A DNA stretch of 21,508 nt from a virus, in the IMG/VR virus record IMGVR_UViG_3300035034_002003, positions 1-21,508 of that record; one strand, given 5' to 3'. This document shows positions 8,064-15,958 of this stretch, one piece after another. The translations under genes and the position numbers were made by a program. The stretch's first letter is position 1. Each line of letters begins with the position of its first letter. The notes below the pieces were generated by a model. It searched no databases. It worked only from the letters and a program-made list of their open reading frames with translations, and had not been told where the DNA came from.

Positions 8064-9068
8064 TTATTGTGGTTTTGTTCTATTGCGCAGGGCTGCAAGA
8101 ATATCTTGAGCGCTGCTGGTTGGTTGTTGCACAACTTCATCAGCAGCCACAGTGTTTTCAGAATCTTGATCATCTGGTTCAGGATCCTGAACCTTGGATT
8201 TTTCAACTTTCCTAGTGGTCGCCTTGGCTTTTGTTGACTCACTCTGGGCTGGCTTGGTATCTTGATTTTTATCCAAATCAATTCCGGATGGTTTGTAGAA
8301 CTTGGCATATTTGTCTGGATCATACATTTCACCATTGACACTATCTTCAAACATAGCAAAGATAATAGCCAGTTCTTCTGTAGAAGGTTGCTTTGGCATG
8401 AAATCATTTAGATCATATAACCCGTGAGTCACAATAGCTTCACGTTCGTCGTCAGACAAGCTTCGTTCTCTTCTAGCCCATGATGAGGTGGAATAGTCTG
8501 CATAATCACCTTTTTTAGTTTTAGTGATTTTGAAGTCTGTGCCTTTTTCCACATGGGTTGGGATTTCAGTAAAATCAGGATCCATTAGGGCGGCCTTGAT
8601 TGTATTGAATAGGCTACTGTTTATCATGAACCTTCTGATTGGATTCTCAGGTACTGCATCTTCGTGAAGTGTAGATTTCACAGCAAACCCTTGGAACAGA
8701 TAGCTTTTCTTTTTCCAATATGTACGAGCGAGGCTTTCCATGTTGGAGTCTTTAAACCATGGACGAATTTCGTCATGGATTGGGCAACGCAAACCATGGC
8801 TATCTTTCCACATTTCTGCGCATGGAACCTTAACAGTGACTTTTTTAGTTTCATCTACGCCAAGCACACCATTGAATGGTATGTTGATCATTTGACGCTC
8901 TCTCCAAAAGAAAGGATTTGAACTGTCAGAATCTTCCAGAAATCGTATCTCAGAAGTTTCGTTTTCCTTCATATTCCAGAATGGGAATATTGCATTGTCG
9001 AGTACCTGGTTTCCTTTTGATTCCTGGCTTAATAGTTGTTTTCTGATTTCGGCTAATGTTAGTGCCAT
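8064..9068 (-). CDS. 32: Single-stranded DNA-binding protein gp32
   Basis: Replication and recombination ssDNA-binding protein, 334 residues (T4: 301). Seen: an N-terminal helical segment for cooperative binding (LAEIRKQLLSQ), a core with a zinc-site-like arrangement (C83, H91, C95, H98), the aromatic and basic stretch RTYWKKKSYLFQGF (115-128), and FMINSSLFNTI (147-157). After residue about 262 comes a charged, low-complexity, acidic linker and a conserved-looking tip AQDILAALRNR, as expected for the tail that recruits other replication proteins. In T4 the last zinc ligand of the CxxC pair is Cys; here it reads C95-x-x-H98. The start has AGGAAC seven bases ahead. It has its own leader with two hairpins and a late-type promoter motif. 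Confidence 0.93.
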   Translation of the reverse strand: MALTLAEIRKQLLSQESKGNQVLDNAIFPFWNMKENETSEIRFLEDSDSSNPFFWRERQMINIPFNGVLGVDETKKVTVKVPCAEMWKDSHGLRCPIHDEIRPWFKDSNMESLARTYWKKKSYLFQGFAVKSTLHEDAVPENPIRRFMINSSLFNTIKAALMDPDFTEIPTHVEKGTDFKITKTKKGDYADYSTSSWARRERSLSDDEREAIVTHGLYDLNDFMPKQPSTEELAIIFAMFEDSVNGEMYDPDKYAKFYKPSGIDLDKNQDTKPAQSESTKAKATTRKVEKSKVQDPEPDDQDSENTVAADEVVQQPTSSAQDILAALRNRTKPQ

Positions 9069-9105
9069 GGTTGAGTTCCTATTGAGTATTAAAAATGTAT
9101 TGTAT

Positions 9106-9121
9106 CCAACATTTACGTTGG
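9106..9121 (-). promoter_or_regulatory. Leader hairpin 1 upstream of gp32
   Basis: Inverted repeat CCAAC/GTTGG with a six-base loop, about 38 bases ahead of the gp32 ATG. In T4 the gp32 message has a structured leader that binds gp32 for autoregulation, so this may have the same role. This is inference. Confidence 0.35.
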
Positions 9122-9130
9122 CTTACAAAG

Positions 9131-9146
9131 TTTGCTTACTAGCAAA
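9131..9146 (-). promoter_or_regulatory. Leader hairpin 2 upstream of gp32
   Basis: Perfect TTTGCT/AGCAAA 6-bp stem with a four-base loop, ten bases from hairpin 1 and just downstream of the TAAATA motif. It would form at or near the 5' end of a transcript starting there. Confidence 0.35.
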
Positions 9147-9148
9147 TA

Positions 9149-9154
9149 TATTTA
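9149..9154 (-). promoter_or_regulatory. Late-promoter-like TAAATA motif, gp32
   Basis: Minus-strand AGATAAATATA matches most of the T4 late -10 (TATAAATA). It lies in the gp32 gap, about 80 bases from the ATG, leaving room for a structured leader. Confidence 0.4.
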
Positions 9155-9170
9155 TCTATTTGATCTCTAT

Positions 9171-10496
9171 TTAGAGTGCAAATATTCTTTCAAATCTAAA
9201 TTTATCTAGAGATTCTTTAAGATGTGAGATTGCTTCTTGTTCTGATTTATTATCAGCCGCATCCTCAACTTCTTCGTTTACTATAATAGAATTATGCAGA
9301 GAAGTCAATATATTATTTGCCTTTTCGTGCATTTCTGCTGGATAATTCCGATAGTTTTCTGCTATTTTCATTAATGCTTCTGCTATGTTATGGTCTGTTG
9401 TTTTCTGAGCAAGGTAATTAAACCAATCAACAGTTTCGTCAATTTTTGATCCATATGTGACATTGCATGGATGATTGGATTCGTTCTTATCCAGCATGTG
9501 AGAATTTAGACCGCCAGATTCCAATACCGCTTTGACCATTTCTGAAAGCTCTTTGCGGTAGCCTTGTTTCTTGACCATTGTTTCTTTGATTTTTCCCAAG
9601 TGTGGAAGAATGTCGGAAACCATTTCCTCAGTGAACATTTCCAGTAATGATTCATCAACTACTTCTTCTTCATCATCATCAGTATATGATTCAAAATACT
9701 TCTGGTAACCGTTGACATTATGCATACTGGCCAATGTTTTCTTAACTTCAGCAACTCTACTATAGACTTCATTGATGAACTCGTTATGTGATTCATGTAA
9801 CTCAGCGTCTTTGCGAGTTGATTTCAAAAAATTCTTGAGTTTGTTTGATTCCTCAGTAATATTCAAAATATGCTTTCCATGATTGTCATATGTACTGCCG
9901 CCCTCGCTGACGTGAACCGTCATGGCCCTGGCAGCAGGTACATTATTGTAAGGGAACCGAAAACGTTCTCCGCGATTATTTTCAACAAATATTGAATGTA
10001 TATTTCTAGACCTACTGCCACGAATATTTTCATCTATAGACTTGGTATGTCTAATATATAAGGTTGCATTTTCGAATTGTTGTTTCGAGGTTTTAATTGT
10101 TCCAAATGGTTTGGAAAAACCTTCAGTAACTGAATTACTCATATCATCTCCTGCTATTTTTTCTATCTGCGTAACATAATCCTTTGGAGAGATAACCTTT
10201 CCAATAGACTTCAAGTTGAATTCAAGAACGTATTTATTTGCCAATTTCCGTAGTTGGGTAATTAAACTTCTGATTTCACTAATATCAACTCCCTGCCCCA
10301 CATCCAAGTTAATTGCATTGTATTCACTAGATGTATCAAAGTTAAGCATAATGTTGGAGTCTTTACTGTAGAATCTACGAGCATAATCTATATTAAGAGT
10401 ATGCTCGCCTTCAAAAGTATACATCCTTAAAGTCAAGCCGTGGCTTTTCAAAGTTTTGAATAATTGATTACTGACTGATTTTTCATTAATTGACAT
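9171..10496 (-). CDS. Conserved phage protein of unknown function downstream of terminase
   Basis: 441-residue protein between the large terminase and gp32. I recall this family in marine T4-like phages but know no function. It has an N-terminal domain beginning MSINEKSVSNQLFKTLKSHG, a predicted mixed region to about residue 110, a distinctive middle block with RHTKSIDENIRGSRSRNIHS and RFRFPYNNVPAARAM (about 149-192), then long helical, acidic stretches (DDDEEEVVDES near 272-283) to the end. The GSRSRNI and FPYNN motifs look like a nucleic-acid or protein contact surface, but this is a guess. No signal peptide or membrane segment is visible. AAGGA seven bases before ATG supports the start. 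Being next to gp17 suggests a role in packaging or as a minor virion protein. Confidence 0.8.
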   Translation of the reverse strand: MSINEKSVSNQLFKTLKSHGLTLRMYTFEGEHTLNIDYARRFYSKDSNIMLNFDTSSEYNAINLDVGQGVDISEIRSLITQLRKLANKYVLEFNLKSIGKVISPKDYVTQIEKIAGDDMSNSVTEGFSKPFGTIKTSKQQFENATLYIRHTKSIDENIRGSRSRNIHSIFVENNRGERFRFPYNNVPAARAMTVHVSEGGSTYDNHGKHILNITEESNKLKNFLKSTRKDAELHESHNEFINEVYSRVAEVKKTLASMHNVNGYQKYFESYTDDDEEEVVDESLLEMFTEEMVSDILPHLGKIKETMVKKQGYRKELSEMVKAVLESGGLNSHMLDKNESNHPCNVTYGSKIDETVDWFNYLAQKTTDHNIAEALMKIAENYRNYPAEMHEKANNILTSLHNSIIVNEEVEDAADNKSEQEAISHLKESLDKFRFERIFAL

Positions 10497-10514
10497 AATA
10501 TTATTTATCCTTGG

Positions 10515-12077
10515 TCACAAAAATCCGATAGGCATAGGGGCTTGACCTGAGTCATCAAAAGATTCGCGAACATAGTCGTAAGTATCATCATCATATCGGC
10601 TTATTACCTCTATCATTCTAATATTGATAACCAATGCCATGACTAAATCATCTGTTTCACCTGGCTTGGCCTTATAGCCAGGTCCAGCAGCCACAAAAGT
10701 TTTCAATTCTCTGACCAAATTTTTGCTATTGATCTTTAGTTTGTCTTTTTCTATCCATTGTTTTAATTTTGAACAGGCGGCAACCTTGTTGCTGTTGTTG
10801 GTATGAAATCCACGTCTTATTATTTTTCCGGCGGCAATCTTGGCCTTCCTGGGTTCATTCAAGAATGTTCCAGGAATATTCTCTTCGCCCATTTCTCTGA
10901 TAGTGGTCAGCGCCGCTTCGCCAATAGTATTATTTTCCACGCTCCAATATATTTCTGAATCCCCATTGGTATCTTCTTTAATGGTGTCACAAATACTTTT
11001 GAGTAGTTTTATCTGCTCAGGGATAGCAGTTTTATTATGCTGCCATTCAGCAACTTGAACCAAGTCTGGTAAGCTAATAACTTGTATAGCGGCGAAATCA
11101 CCACCAGTTCCAATACTTGGGTCCAATGAAACAGAGTATGTTTTATTCTTATTGAGTGGTGCATACCATCTGATCTGCCCAGTTTTCTTAAATGGGTCTA
11201 TACCAAGATGCATTTGTGATAGAAATATGCTATCAATCAAGGTTTCATCAAACGAAATGAATTCAAGTTCCATTTCCCGTCTAAATCGTTCCTCGCCAAT
11301 CTTATTTCGTTCTTCAGTTGCCCACGCATCGTCACGATCTGGATGATCTCGCCAATGTGATTTGAATGATTTAAACCCGTTGACTCCAACAGATTGCTCA
11401 TTACCGTATTCATCAAAAGTTTTTGCGGCTCCTCTCCAGAGCTTGGCGAATTGATCATTATCTTGGTTTGGTGTAGAAGTTATCAGACATTTACCACCAG
11501 TTGACAATGTCGGGGAGATTGAGGTCCAGAACTCTTCTGCTATTCTAGGCGCAACGAATGATAACTCATCACAGTAAAGCAATGAAATAGCCATACCCCG
11601 GCCAGTTTTTTCGGTGGTAGCTTGTGAAATAATTCTACTACCATTATCAAATTCAATACTTCCACGGTTGTATGCAGTGGTGCCAGCTCTAATATGATCC
11701 GGGCAGCTTTCATACATATACCGTATTCTAGACATAATTTCTTGAGCGCCAGAATACTTGTGGGCAGCAATTAAGATGGTACTGTCTGCAACAAACATTG
11801 CATACCACAACAAGTAAGCGCCAGCACAGGTTGATTTACCAACCTGTCGCGGCATCATTGCAATAGAATTTCTATAACCATGGTAAACGTCTATTAGATC
11901 TTCTTGAAATTTATAAAGATCGAATGGCAAACGCCCTTTAATAGGGTGCTGAATATAACAAAAGTTTTTAATGAAATATTTAGGGTCAGCAGTACACCTG
12001 GCAAGTTCTAGTGCTTGAGTTAAACCAAGCACTTCTTTTTTATATGGTGACTTTGTTAGATCATTATTGGCTGCCAT
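10515..12077 (-). CDS. 17: Terminase large subunit gp17
   Basis: DNA-packaging motor and headful nuclease, 520 residues (T4: 610). ATPase domain: MPRQVGKST Walker A (75-83), SLLYCDE Walker B with catalytic Glu171 (165-171), and coupling motif LITSTPN (198-204). Nuclease domain: SLDPSIG with D319, WSVENN with E381, and ETDDLVMA with D476/D477, matching the D-E-D metal triad of T4 gp17 (D401, E458, D542). The C-terminus ends PMPIGFL. The start is ATG at 12077, six bases after the preceding stop and without an obvious Shine-Dalgarno, so translation is probably coupled. Four genes separate it from the small subunit, whereas in T4 genes 16 and 17 are adjacent. Confidence 0.97.
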   Translation of the reverse strand: MAANNDLTKSPYKKEVLGLTQALELARCTADPKYFIKNFCYIQHPIKGRLPFDLYKFQEDLIDVYHGYRNSIAMMPRQVGKSTCAGAYLLWYAMFVADSTILIAAHKYSGAQEIMSRIRYMYESCPDHIRAGTTAYNRGSIEFDNGSRIISQATTEKTGRGMAISLLYCDELSFVAPRIAEEFWTSISPTLSTGGKCLITSTPNQDNDQFAKLWRGAAKTFDEYGNEQSVGVNGFKSFKSHWRDHPDRDDAWATEERNKIGEERFRREMELEFISFDETLIDSIFLSQMHLGIDPFKKTGQIRWYAPLNKNKTYSVSLDPSIGTGGDFAAIQVISLPDLVQVAEWQHNKTAIPEQIKLLKSICDTIKEDTNGDSEIYWSVENNTIGEAALTTIREMGEENIPGTFLNEPRKAKIAAGKIIRRGFHTNNSNKVAACSKLKQWIEKDKLKINSKNLVRELKTFVAAGPGYKAKPGETDDLVMALVINIRMIEVISRYDDDTYDYVRESFDDSGQAPMPIGFL

Positions 12078-12083
12078 TATCAG

Positions 12084-12572
12084 TTACTGATTAAACACTA
12101 TTGGCAACCACATTCTGATATAACTTTTGGCGCCTGTACGATTACACAGGAAAGCAGATCCTGCAGGTAATTCTATACGCCCATCGGCTGACTTGTTTAA
12201 ATCTTCTTCAGTATGTATTATAAACGTATCTTCAATTGGTTCATCTCTAAAGCTACTTTGTGGGTAATAAAATCCCCTAGTTCGCAACAATACATCCTGA
12301 ATGTCGTACGCATTCAGCGTCCGTCCCAGAGCTTTCTTAATCCTAGCTCTGGTTACGTCGTCATATCTCACATGCTTTTCTGAATTCAACAGACTATCAA
12401 AACCAGATGGTTTTTCAAAATAGTTTATTCCAATTTCTTTAAGAGCCTCATATTCTGGATTGGCAAATGCCGAGCTTAAAGAAATTTGGGTGCCTAGTTG
12501 ACTAGCCTTTGGTGCCGCTTTGGTGGGTTTCTTGGCATTCCACGGGCCTTGAATTATATTGTCGTCAGTCAT
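12084..12572 (-). CDS. Hypothetical protein between the terminase subunits
   Basis: 162-residue protein, not recognised. The N-terminus (about residues 8-30) is a disordered-looking, Lys/Ala/Pro-rich stretch. The middle, with VTRARIKKALGRTLNAYDIQ (about 73-92), looks helical and could bind DNA. The C-terminal part (IHTEEDLNKSADGRIELPAG...FLCNRTGAKSYIRMWLPIVF) reads as a beta-rich domain. It overlaps the preceding gene by ATGA and is followed seven bases later by gp17, so it is translated with the packaging genes. It could be a head or neck component. No T4 name is justified. Confidence 0.7.
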   Translation of the reverse strand: MTDDNIIQGPWNAKKPTKAAPKASQLGTQISLSSAFANPEYEALKEIGINYFEKPSGFDSLLNSEKHVRYDDVTRARIKKALGRTLNAYDIQDVLLRTRGFYYPQSSFRDEPIEDTFIIHTEEDLNKSADGRIELPAGSAFLCNRTGAKSYIRMWLPIVFNQ

Positions 12573-13075
12573 GTGATTCCTGCTCGTTTCTTGAGATCTG
12601 CTAGAATTCCATCAGGTCCGCCGGTAGGTTTATCATCTTGTGTGAAATCAACTCGACGTTTTGATGGATTATAAGCATTGAGAGGAATATTATATCCAAA
12701 TGCACTTTTTGTTTTCTTCAACCCAATGGCAGTTGCTATACTCTTTTTAAGAGAAATTCTGGCATCTTTATCTGCCAGACTGGAAATAATATTCACTATT
12801 CTATTAGCATTACGGGCTCTAGCAGCCATTATTATCTTTTCAAAATCAGCCTGCAAATGAGGACCAATGATATGGTCATTGTTGCGGATTTCAATACCTA
12901 TCATCTTGAACTCATCAGATATTTTTTTCCAATCAACATCATTCAAGCTATTATCTTCTTCATGAATTTTATCATTATTCATTTCCATTCTGGATCTTAA
13001 ACTTTCTGGTCTAGTGATTTGACGACCAGTTCTAGAGCTTGCTTCTAATTTTGAATATTTCATTTGAGACCCCAT
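12569..13075 (-). CDS. Hypothetical protein between the terminase subunits
   Basis: 168-residue protein, not recognised. It begins with a basic, polar segment (SSRTGRQITRPESLRSRM) and has a helical centre (DFEKIIMAARARNANRIVNI, about 79-98) and a basic C-terminal part (SIATAIGLKKTKSAFGYNIP, NPSKRRVDF). A second in-frame ATG at 13063 preceded by GGGGT is an alternative start. The upstream ATG at 13075 has only a weak AAAGAAA. The stop overlaps the ATG of the next gene. Overall composition suggests a small DNA- or head-associated protein, but no function can be stated. Confidence 0.68.
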   Translation of the reverse strand: MGSQMKYSKLEASSRTGRQITRPESLRSRMEMNNDKIHEEDNSLNDVDWKKISDEFKMIGIEIRNNDHIIGPHLQADFEKIIMAARARNANRIVNIISSLADKDARISLKKSIATAIGLKKTKSAFGYNIPLNAYNPSKRRVDFTQDDKPTGGPDGILADLKKRAGIT

Positions 13076-13084
13076 ATTTCTTTG

Positions 13085-13792
13085 TTATTTTTTTGATCCA
13101 CGACGCTTAAAAATCCTATAGGATTCAAGCATTTTGACTGGAGACAATGATCCGCTATTGGCATTGGCGGCTAACCAACTCATACGATTATTTGAATCCT
13201 CTTTAACTTCTTTGACTTCTTTTTCGTCATCACACCAGGCGGCTACCGCTTGCTTCAACGATGCATATTTTGTGTCTTGGCCTTTAATGTAGTATTCTCC
13301 AGTTTCTGGTTCTTCAACGGTTACAGTATCACCATTGTGTCCAACCTTGAAGCACTTGCATCCATCATCACGTGTAGTCATTGTGACAGTGTAACCATCA
13401 TCTTTGAGATCTTGAACATATTTAGATGAATCAGCATGTTCAGTTAGTTTGTTATTTTCAATAAACTCAAGCATGGAAATAATCTCAGCCATGCTTTTTT
13501 CGCCTTCTTGTATTTTGACTGGTTGAGCATCTGCTCCAAGCAAACGGCGTAGACTAGTATCAACAATCGCACCACTGGGTTGATCAAGATATTGTTCTCG
13601 ATCTTCAGTATCATCTTCTGGACTATTTGCCCATTCAGCCAACTCGTCACCACAATCATCATCTGATTCGGATTCTTCAGATTCTTCAGATTTCTTTACT
13701 TTGGCATCTGATTCGACGATGCGCTGAGGGTGTGTTGTTTTTCTGGCAGGTAGTCCCGCCAATTTAATTATGTTGTCTAATTCACTGTTCAT
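13085..13792 (-). CDS. Acidic structural-type hypothetical protein
   Basis: 235-residue protein beginning with ELDNIIKLAGLPAR, an N-terminal pattern (LDxIxxLAGL) that I recall in many cyanophage and marine-phage structural or head-associated proteins. It is followed by a highly acidic low-complexity block (about 32-65, rich in E, S and D) and a C-terminal domain with DDGYTVTMTTRDDGCKCFKV (131-150) and YASLKQAVAAW. The tail is basic (RIFKRRGSKK). It overlaps the upstream gene by ATGA. It is probably a minor virion or scaffold-like component, judged from context and the N-terminal pattern only. Confidence 0.7.
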   Translation of the reverse strand: MNSELDNIIKLAGLPARKTTHPQRIVESDAKVKKSEESEESESDDDCGDELAEWANSPEDDTEDREQYLDQPSGAIVDTSLRRLLGADAQPVKIQEGEKSMAEIISMLEFIENNKLTEHADSSKYVQDLKDDGYTVTMTTRDDGCKCFKVGHNGDTVTVEEPETGEYYIKGQDTKYASLKQAVAAWCDDEKEVKEVKEDSNNRMSWLAANANSGSLSPVKMLESYRIFKRRGSKK

Positions 13793-14307
13793 TTGTTTTT
13801 TACCTTATATTCATTATCCAGATTAACTCTCTTTTTTGACAAGTCCTTTAAGAACTTACTCAAGTGTTTATCGCCATGATAATCAGATCCTTTAACATCT
13901 TTATGTTCTGAATATTTGTCATCAGTTAGTCTTGGCTTATATTTTGTTTTTGGTTCTTGATTAATATCATCACCAATCAATTCCAATGGCTCTTGTTTGT
14001 TTCTAATTCGTATCTGTGTTTCACCAATTTTCAAACGGGCTATTAATTCATTCTTTAAAACATGAATTGGTGTTTGTAGCTTTGTTTTAAAATCAATAAT
14101 GAAAACTTCACATGCGCCGCATTCTGGAAAATCAAGAGGGGCTTTTTGAAAAATTGTCTTCTGTGGGGTGGAAACATCATAGGCTTCATATTTTCTTAGA
14201 TGAGTTTCCAGTTTATCAAGTTGGTCATCAGACAACTCAACTATGGTTTTTAACCTGAATTCATTAAATTTTGCTGATTCAGCTAGATATTGACTTAAAG
14301 TTTTCAT
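13789..14307 (-). CDS. Putative virion protein with capsid-targeting-like N-terminus
   Basis: 172-residue protein that I recall as a conserved structural or hypothetical protein in T4-like cyanophages and pelagiphages. The N-terminus MKTLSQYLAES closely resembles the capsid-targeting tag of T4 internal head proteins (MKTYQEFIAEA), including an L-A-E prohead-protease-type cleavage site. Then come a predicted alpha/beta domain with LSDDQLDKLETHLRKYEAYD, QKAPLDFPECGACEVFIIDF (residues about 54-73) and HVLKNELIARL, and a charged, lysine-rich tail. AGGA precedes the ATG. It follows gp16 closely. Packaging inside the head is inferred from the tag; the molecular function is unknown. Confidence 0.7.
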   Translation of the reverse strand: MKTLSQYLAESAKFNEFRLKTIVELSDDQLDKLETHLRKYEAYDVSTPQKTIFQKAPLDFPECGACEVFIIDFKTKLQTPIHVLKNELIARLKIGETQIRIRNKQEPLELIGDDINQEPKTKYKPRLTDDKYSEHKDVKGSDYHGDKHLSKFLKDLSKKRVNLDNEYKVKNK

Positions 14308-14317
14308 TAAACGAATC

Positions 14318-14872
14318 CTATTTTATTTTATTTACCTTGTCATTCACTATTTCACTCATCCGTTTCAATAGCTCATTTCTACTCATACCTTCTTCATCAT
14401 CAGATGGTATATCTTTCGCCCCTGCGCCCGACAGTCTAAATTCTTCTTTTCTCCATTCCAGTTTATCTCTTTCGAGATCTATCTTTTGTTTATTGATTTG
14501 CAACTGGATAGCTTTAAGTTTCCTATCCATCTTGGATTGGGTTGCAGTAATTGCAGCGTTCAACATTTTTGCAGCAGAATCAAAGAATGCTGGAGCATTT
14601 TTATCTTCAACATTTTTACCAAAATCTATAATTTCATCAAAAATAGCCATACTCTTATTCTTGATTTCATCTAGTTCTGTATCAAGTGTTTCCAAGCCCC
14701 TAACAGTTGGTAGGGATGCATTAATTTGATCAACCCTATTAAATAGATCAGTCATTTCTGCAATATTATATTCTTTTGAATCATCTGATTCCAGAGGTTC
14801 AATATCATCTTCTATATCATGAATTGATTGCAACGATCGCATATCAAAAACTTCTTCTAATTTTCTTGTCAT
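14318..14872 (-). CDS. 16: Terminase small subunit gp16
   Basis: DNA-recognition and regulator subunit of the packaging motor, 184 residues (T4: 164). It has an acidic N-terminus with MTDLFNRVDQINASLPTVRG (about 40-59), a LDTELDEIKNKSMAIFDEI helix, MLNAAITATQSKMDRKLKAI (about 107-126) and a long charged coiled-coil-type helix (to about 147), as in cyanophage gp16 proteins, which assemble into rings through coiled coils. The C-terminus is short and polar. A strong AGGAGAG lies about eight bases before ATG 14872. It is separated from gp17 by four genes here. Confidence 0.85.
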   Translation of the reverse strand: MTRKLEEVFDMRSLQSIHDIEDDIEPLESDDSKEYNIAEMTDLFNRVDQINASLPTVRGLETLDTELDEIKNKSMAIFDEIIDFGKNVEDKNAPAFFDSAAKMLNAAITATQSKMDRKLKAIQLQINKQKIDLERDKLEWRKEEFRLSGAGAKDIPSDDEEGMSRNELLKRMSEIVNDKVNKIK

Positions 14873-14891
14873 GAGTTATACTCTCCTAATC

Positions 14892-14906
14892 TTAGTAGAT
14901 TACTAA
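14892..14906 (-). repeat. Short inverted repeat between gp4 and gp16
   Basis: Perfect TTAGTA/TACTAA with a three-base loop, placed immediately ahead of the gp16 ribosome site on the minus strand and abutting the start-proximal side of the gp4 stop codon. It could be a weak hairpin affecting gp16 translation. No promoter motif is evident. Confidence 0.3.
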
Positions 14907-15335
14907 TTAATTTTTTGGGTTTCTGAAGATATCATTCTCAGTGATAATTCTGAATCCGATACCTTGTGATTTGCACCATTGTCTAGCCATGCGCCACTTT
15001 GCTTCGTTCAATGCACCAGCGGCGCGGTCATGTACAGTTTTGGCATTTGCCAATATTTGTGAGCGTGGCTTCACCTCAATGAGCTCTGCTTTGCGATTAC
15101 CCTTACTGTCCTCATACACTACAAAGAAATCAGGAACGTATGTGGTTGGCTTTCCAGTGAACGGGTTGACGTATGGTATGCGGTGACTCTCGCTTGCCCA
15201 TGCGATCACATCAGAATGATTGTCAAGAAACCTCATGAGTTTGAATTCCCATGATGATCTATAATATGGTATTCGTTTCCCTATATACTTTTCTTCGTTT
15301 ATGGGCCGATAAAAATTCTGATGAAACTTTGTCAT
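14907..15335 (-). CDS. 4: Head completion protein gp4 (nuclease-fold)
   Basis: 142-residue homologue of T4 gp4 (150 residues), needed to finish DNA-filled heads before tail joining. The sequence shows a TnsA/restriction-endonuclease-like core: SSWEF with E30, VIAWASES (43-50), VPDFFVVYE with D69 and LIEVKP with E87 and K89, matching the E-D-ExK metal site of this fold. The first residues are basic and aromatic. Its ATG overlaps the stop of the tube paralogue (ATGA). All active-site residues are present, so it may be a working structure-specific nuclease acting on packaged DNA ends. Confidence 0.87.
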   Translation of the reverse strand: MTKFHQNFYRPINEEKYIGKRIPYYRSSWEFKLMRFLDNHSDVIAWASESHRIPYVNPFTGKPTTYVPDFFVVYEDSKGNRKAELIEVKPRSQILANAKTVHDRAAGALNEAKWRMARQWCKSQGIGFRIITENDIFRNPKN

Positions 15336-15955
15336 TGTTTATTAAACATTTCAACTCGTTCTGGTTGAAATGTTACCGTGAATTGGCATGGACTGCTATC
15401 ACTATAATCCAAGACGTCTACAGAAACATTAGTTATGATATTATTAAACATTCTAGTCTGTCTGCCATTTTCACCAGGATGAAACTGATACACTAATATT
15501 TCTGGCAAAAAATATCTATTTTCGGTTGAAGTAGGGGTGTATCCCTGCCTAGACTGGAAACTGGGGACTATAGTTTCATTGACCTGAGTGGAATTATCAG
15601 ATGTACCAAGGGCATCTATTCCTTGGCCAGCGTGATAGTAATTTCGTATATACGGCGTAAAGATCTTGTTCATAAATGCGTTATCATTAGTGTCAATGAA
15701 TATTACTGAACAAGTACCATAATTTATTTTTGTCTGAGTGACTCGTTTGTTATTGTATTGATTTAAAATCTGGGTATCAAAAGTGATGTCGGGTAGAGTG
15801 ACAGATCGGATTGTTTCAAATACAATTGAACTAGAATCTTTGACGGTAATGATCGCCATTTGAAAGTTATACTTATGACGAGGAACCCGGAAAAATGAAT
15901 CTCCAGGTTCCATACTTCCATAAATTCTACCAGCATTATTGACTAATATGGACAT
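15332..15955 (-). CDS. Second tail-tube-like protein (gp19 paralogue)
   Basis: 207-residue protein with the organisation of gp19 tail-tube monomers: SVTLPDITFDTQILNQYNNK (about 52-71), with the following beta-strand block INYGTCSVIFIDTNDNAFMN resembling the tube-protein segment in which a target-strand pair is followed by ISVMFRDD. It also has a long loop with TSDNSTQVNETIVPSFQSRQ and a C-terminal DVLDYSDSSPCQFTVTFQPE typical of the tube fold. It lies three bases after gp19. T4 gp54 and gp48 are also related to gp19, so it may be a tube initiator, a tail-terminator-like protein or a minor tube subunit. Relation to gp19 is inferred from pattern. Confidence 0.72.
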   Translation of the reverse strand: MSILVNNAGRIYGSMEPGDSFFRVPRHKYNFQMAIITVKDSSSIVFETIRSVTLPDITFDTQILNQYNNKRVTQTKINYGTCSVIFIDTNDNAFMNKIFTPYIRNYYHAGQGIDALGTSDNSTQVNETIVPSFQSRQGYTPTSTENRYFLPEILVYQFHPGENGRQTRMFNNIITNVSVDVLDYSDSSPCQFTVTFQPERVEMFNKQ

Positions 15956-15958
15956 ATA

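Noticed and set aside
10502-10507. TAAATA motif six bases before the 441-residue gene
   Set aside because: It is too close to the ATG for a -10 element; transcription would start inside the gene. It is part of the AT-rich spacer after AAGGA.
14271-14729. Plus-strand open frame opposite gp16
   Set aside because: It is antisense to a recognised gene, and its hydrophobic Ser/Phe/Leu-rich product is the usual artefact of reading a charged helical gene backwards.
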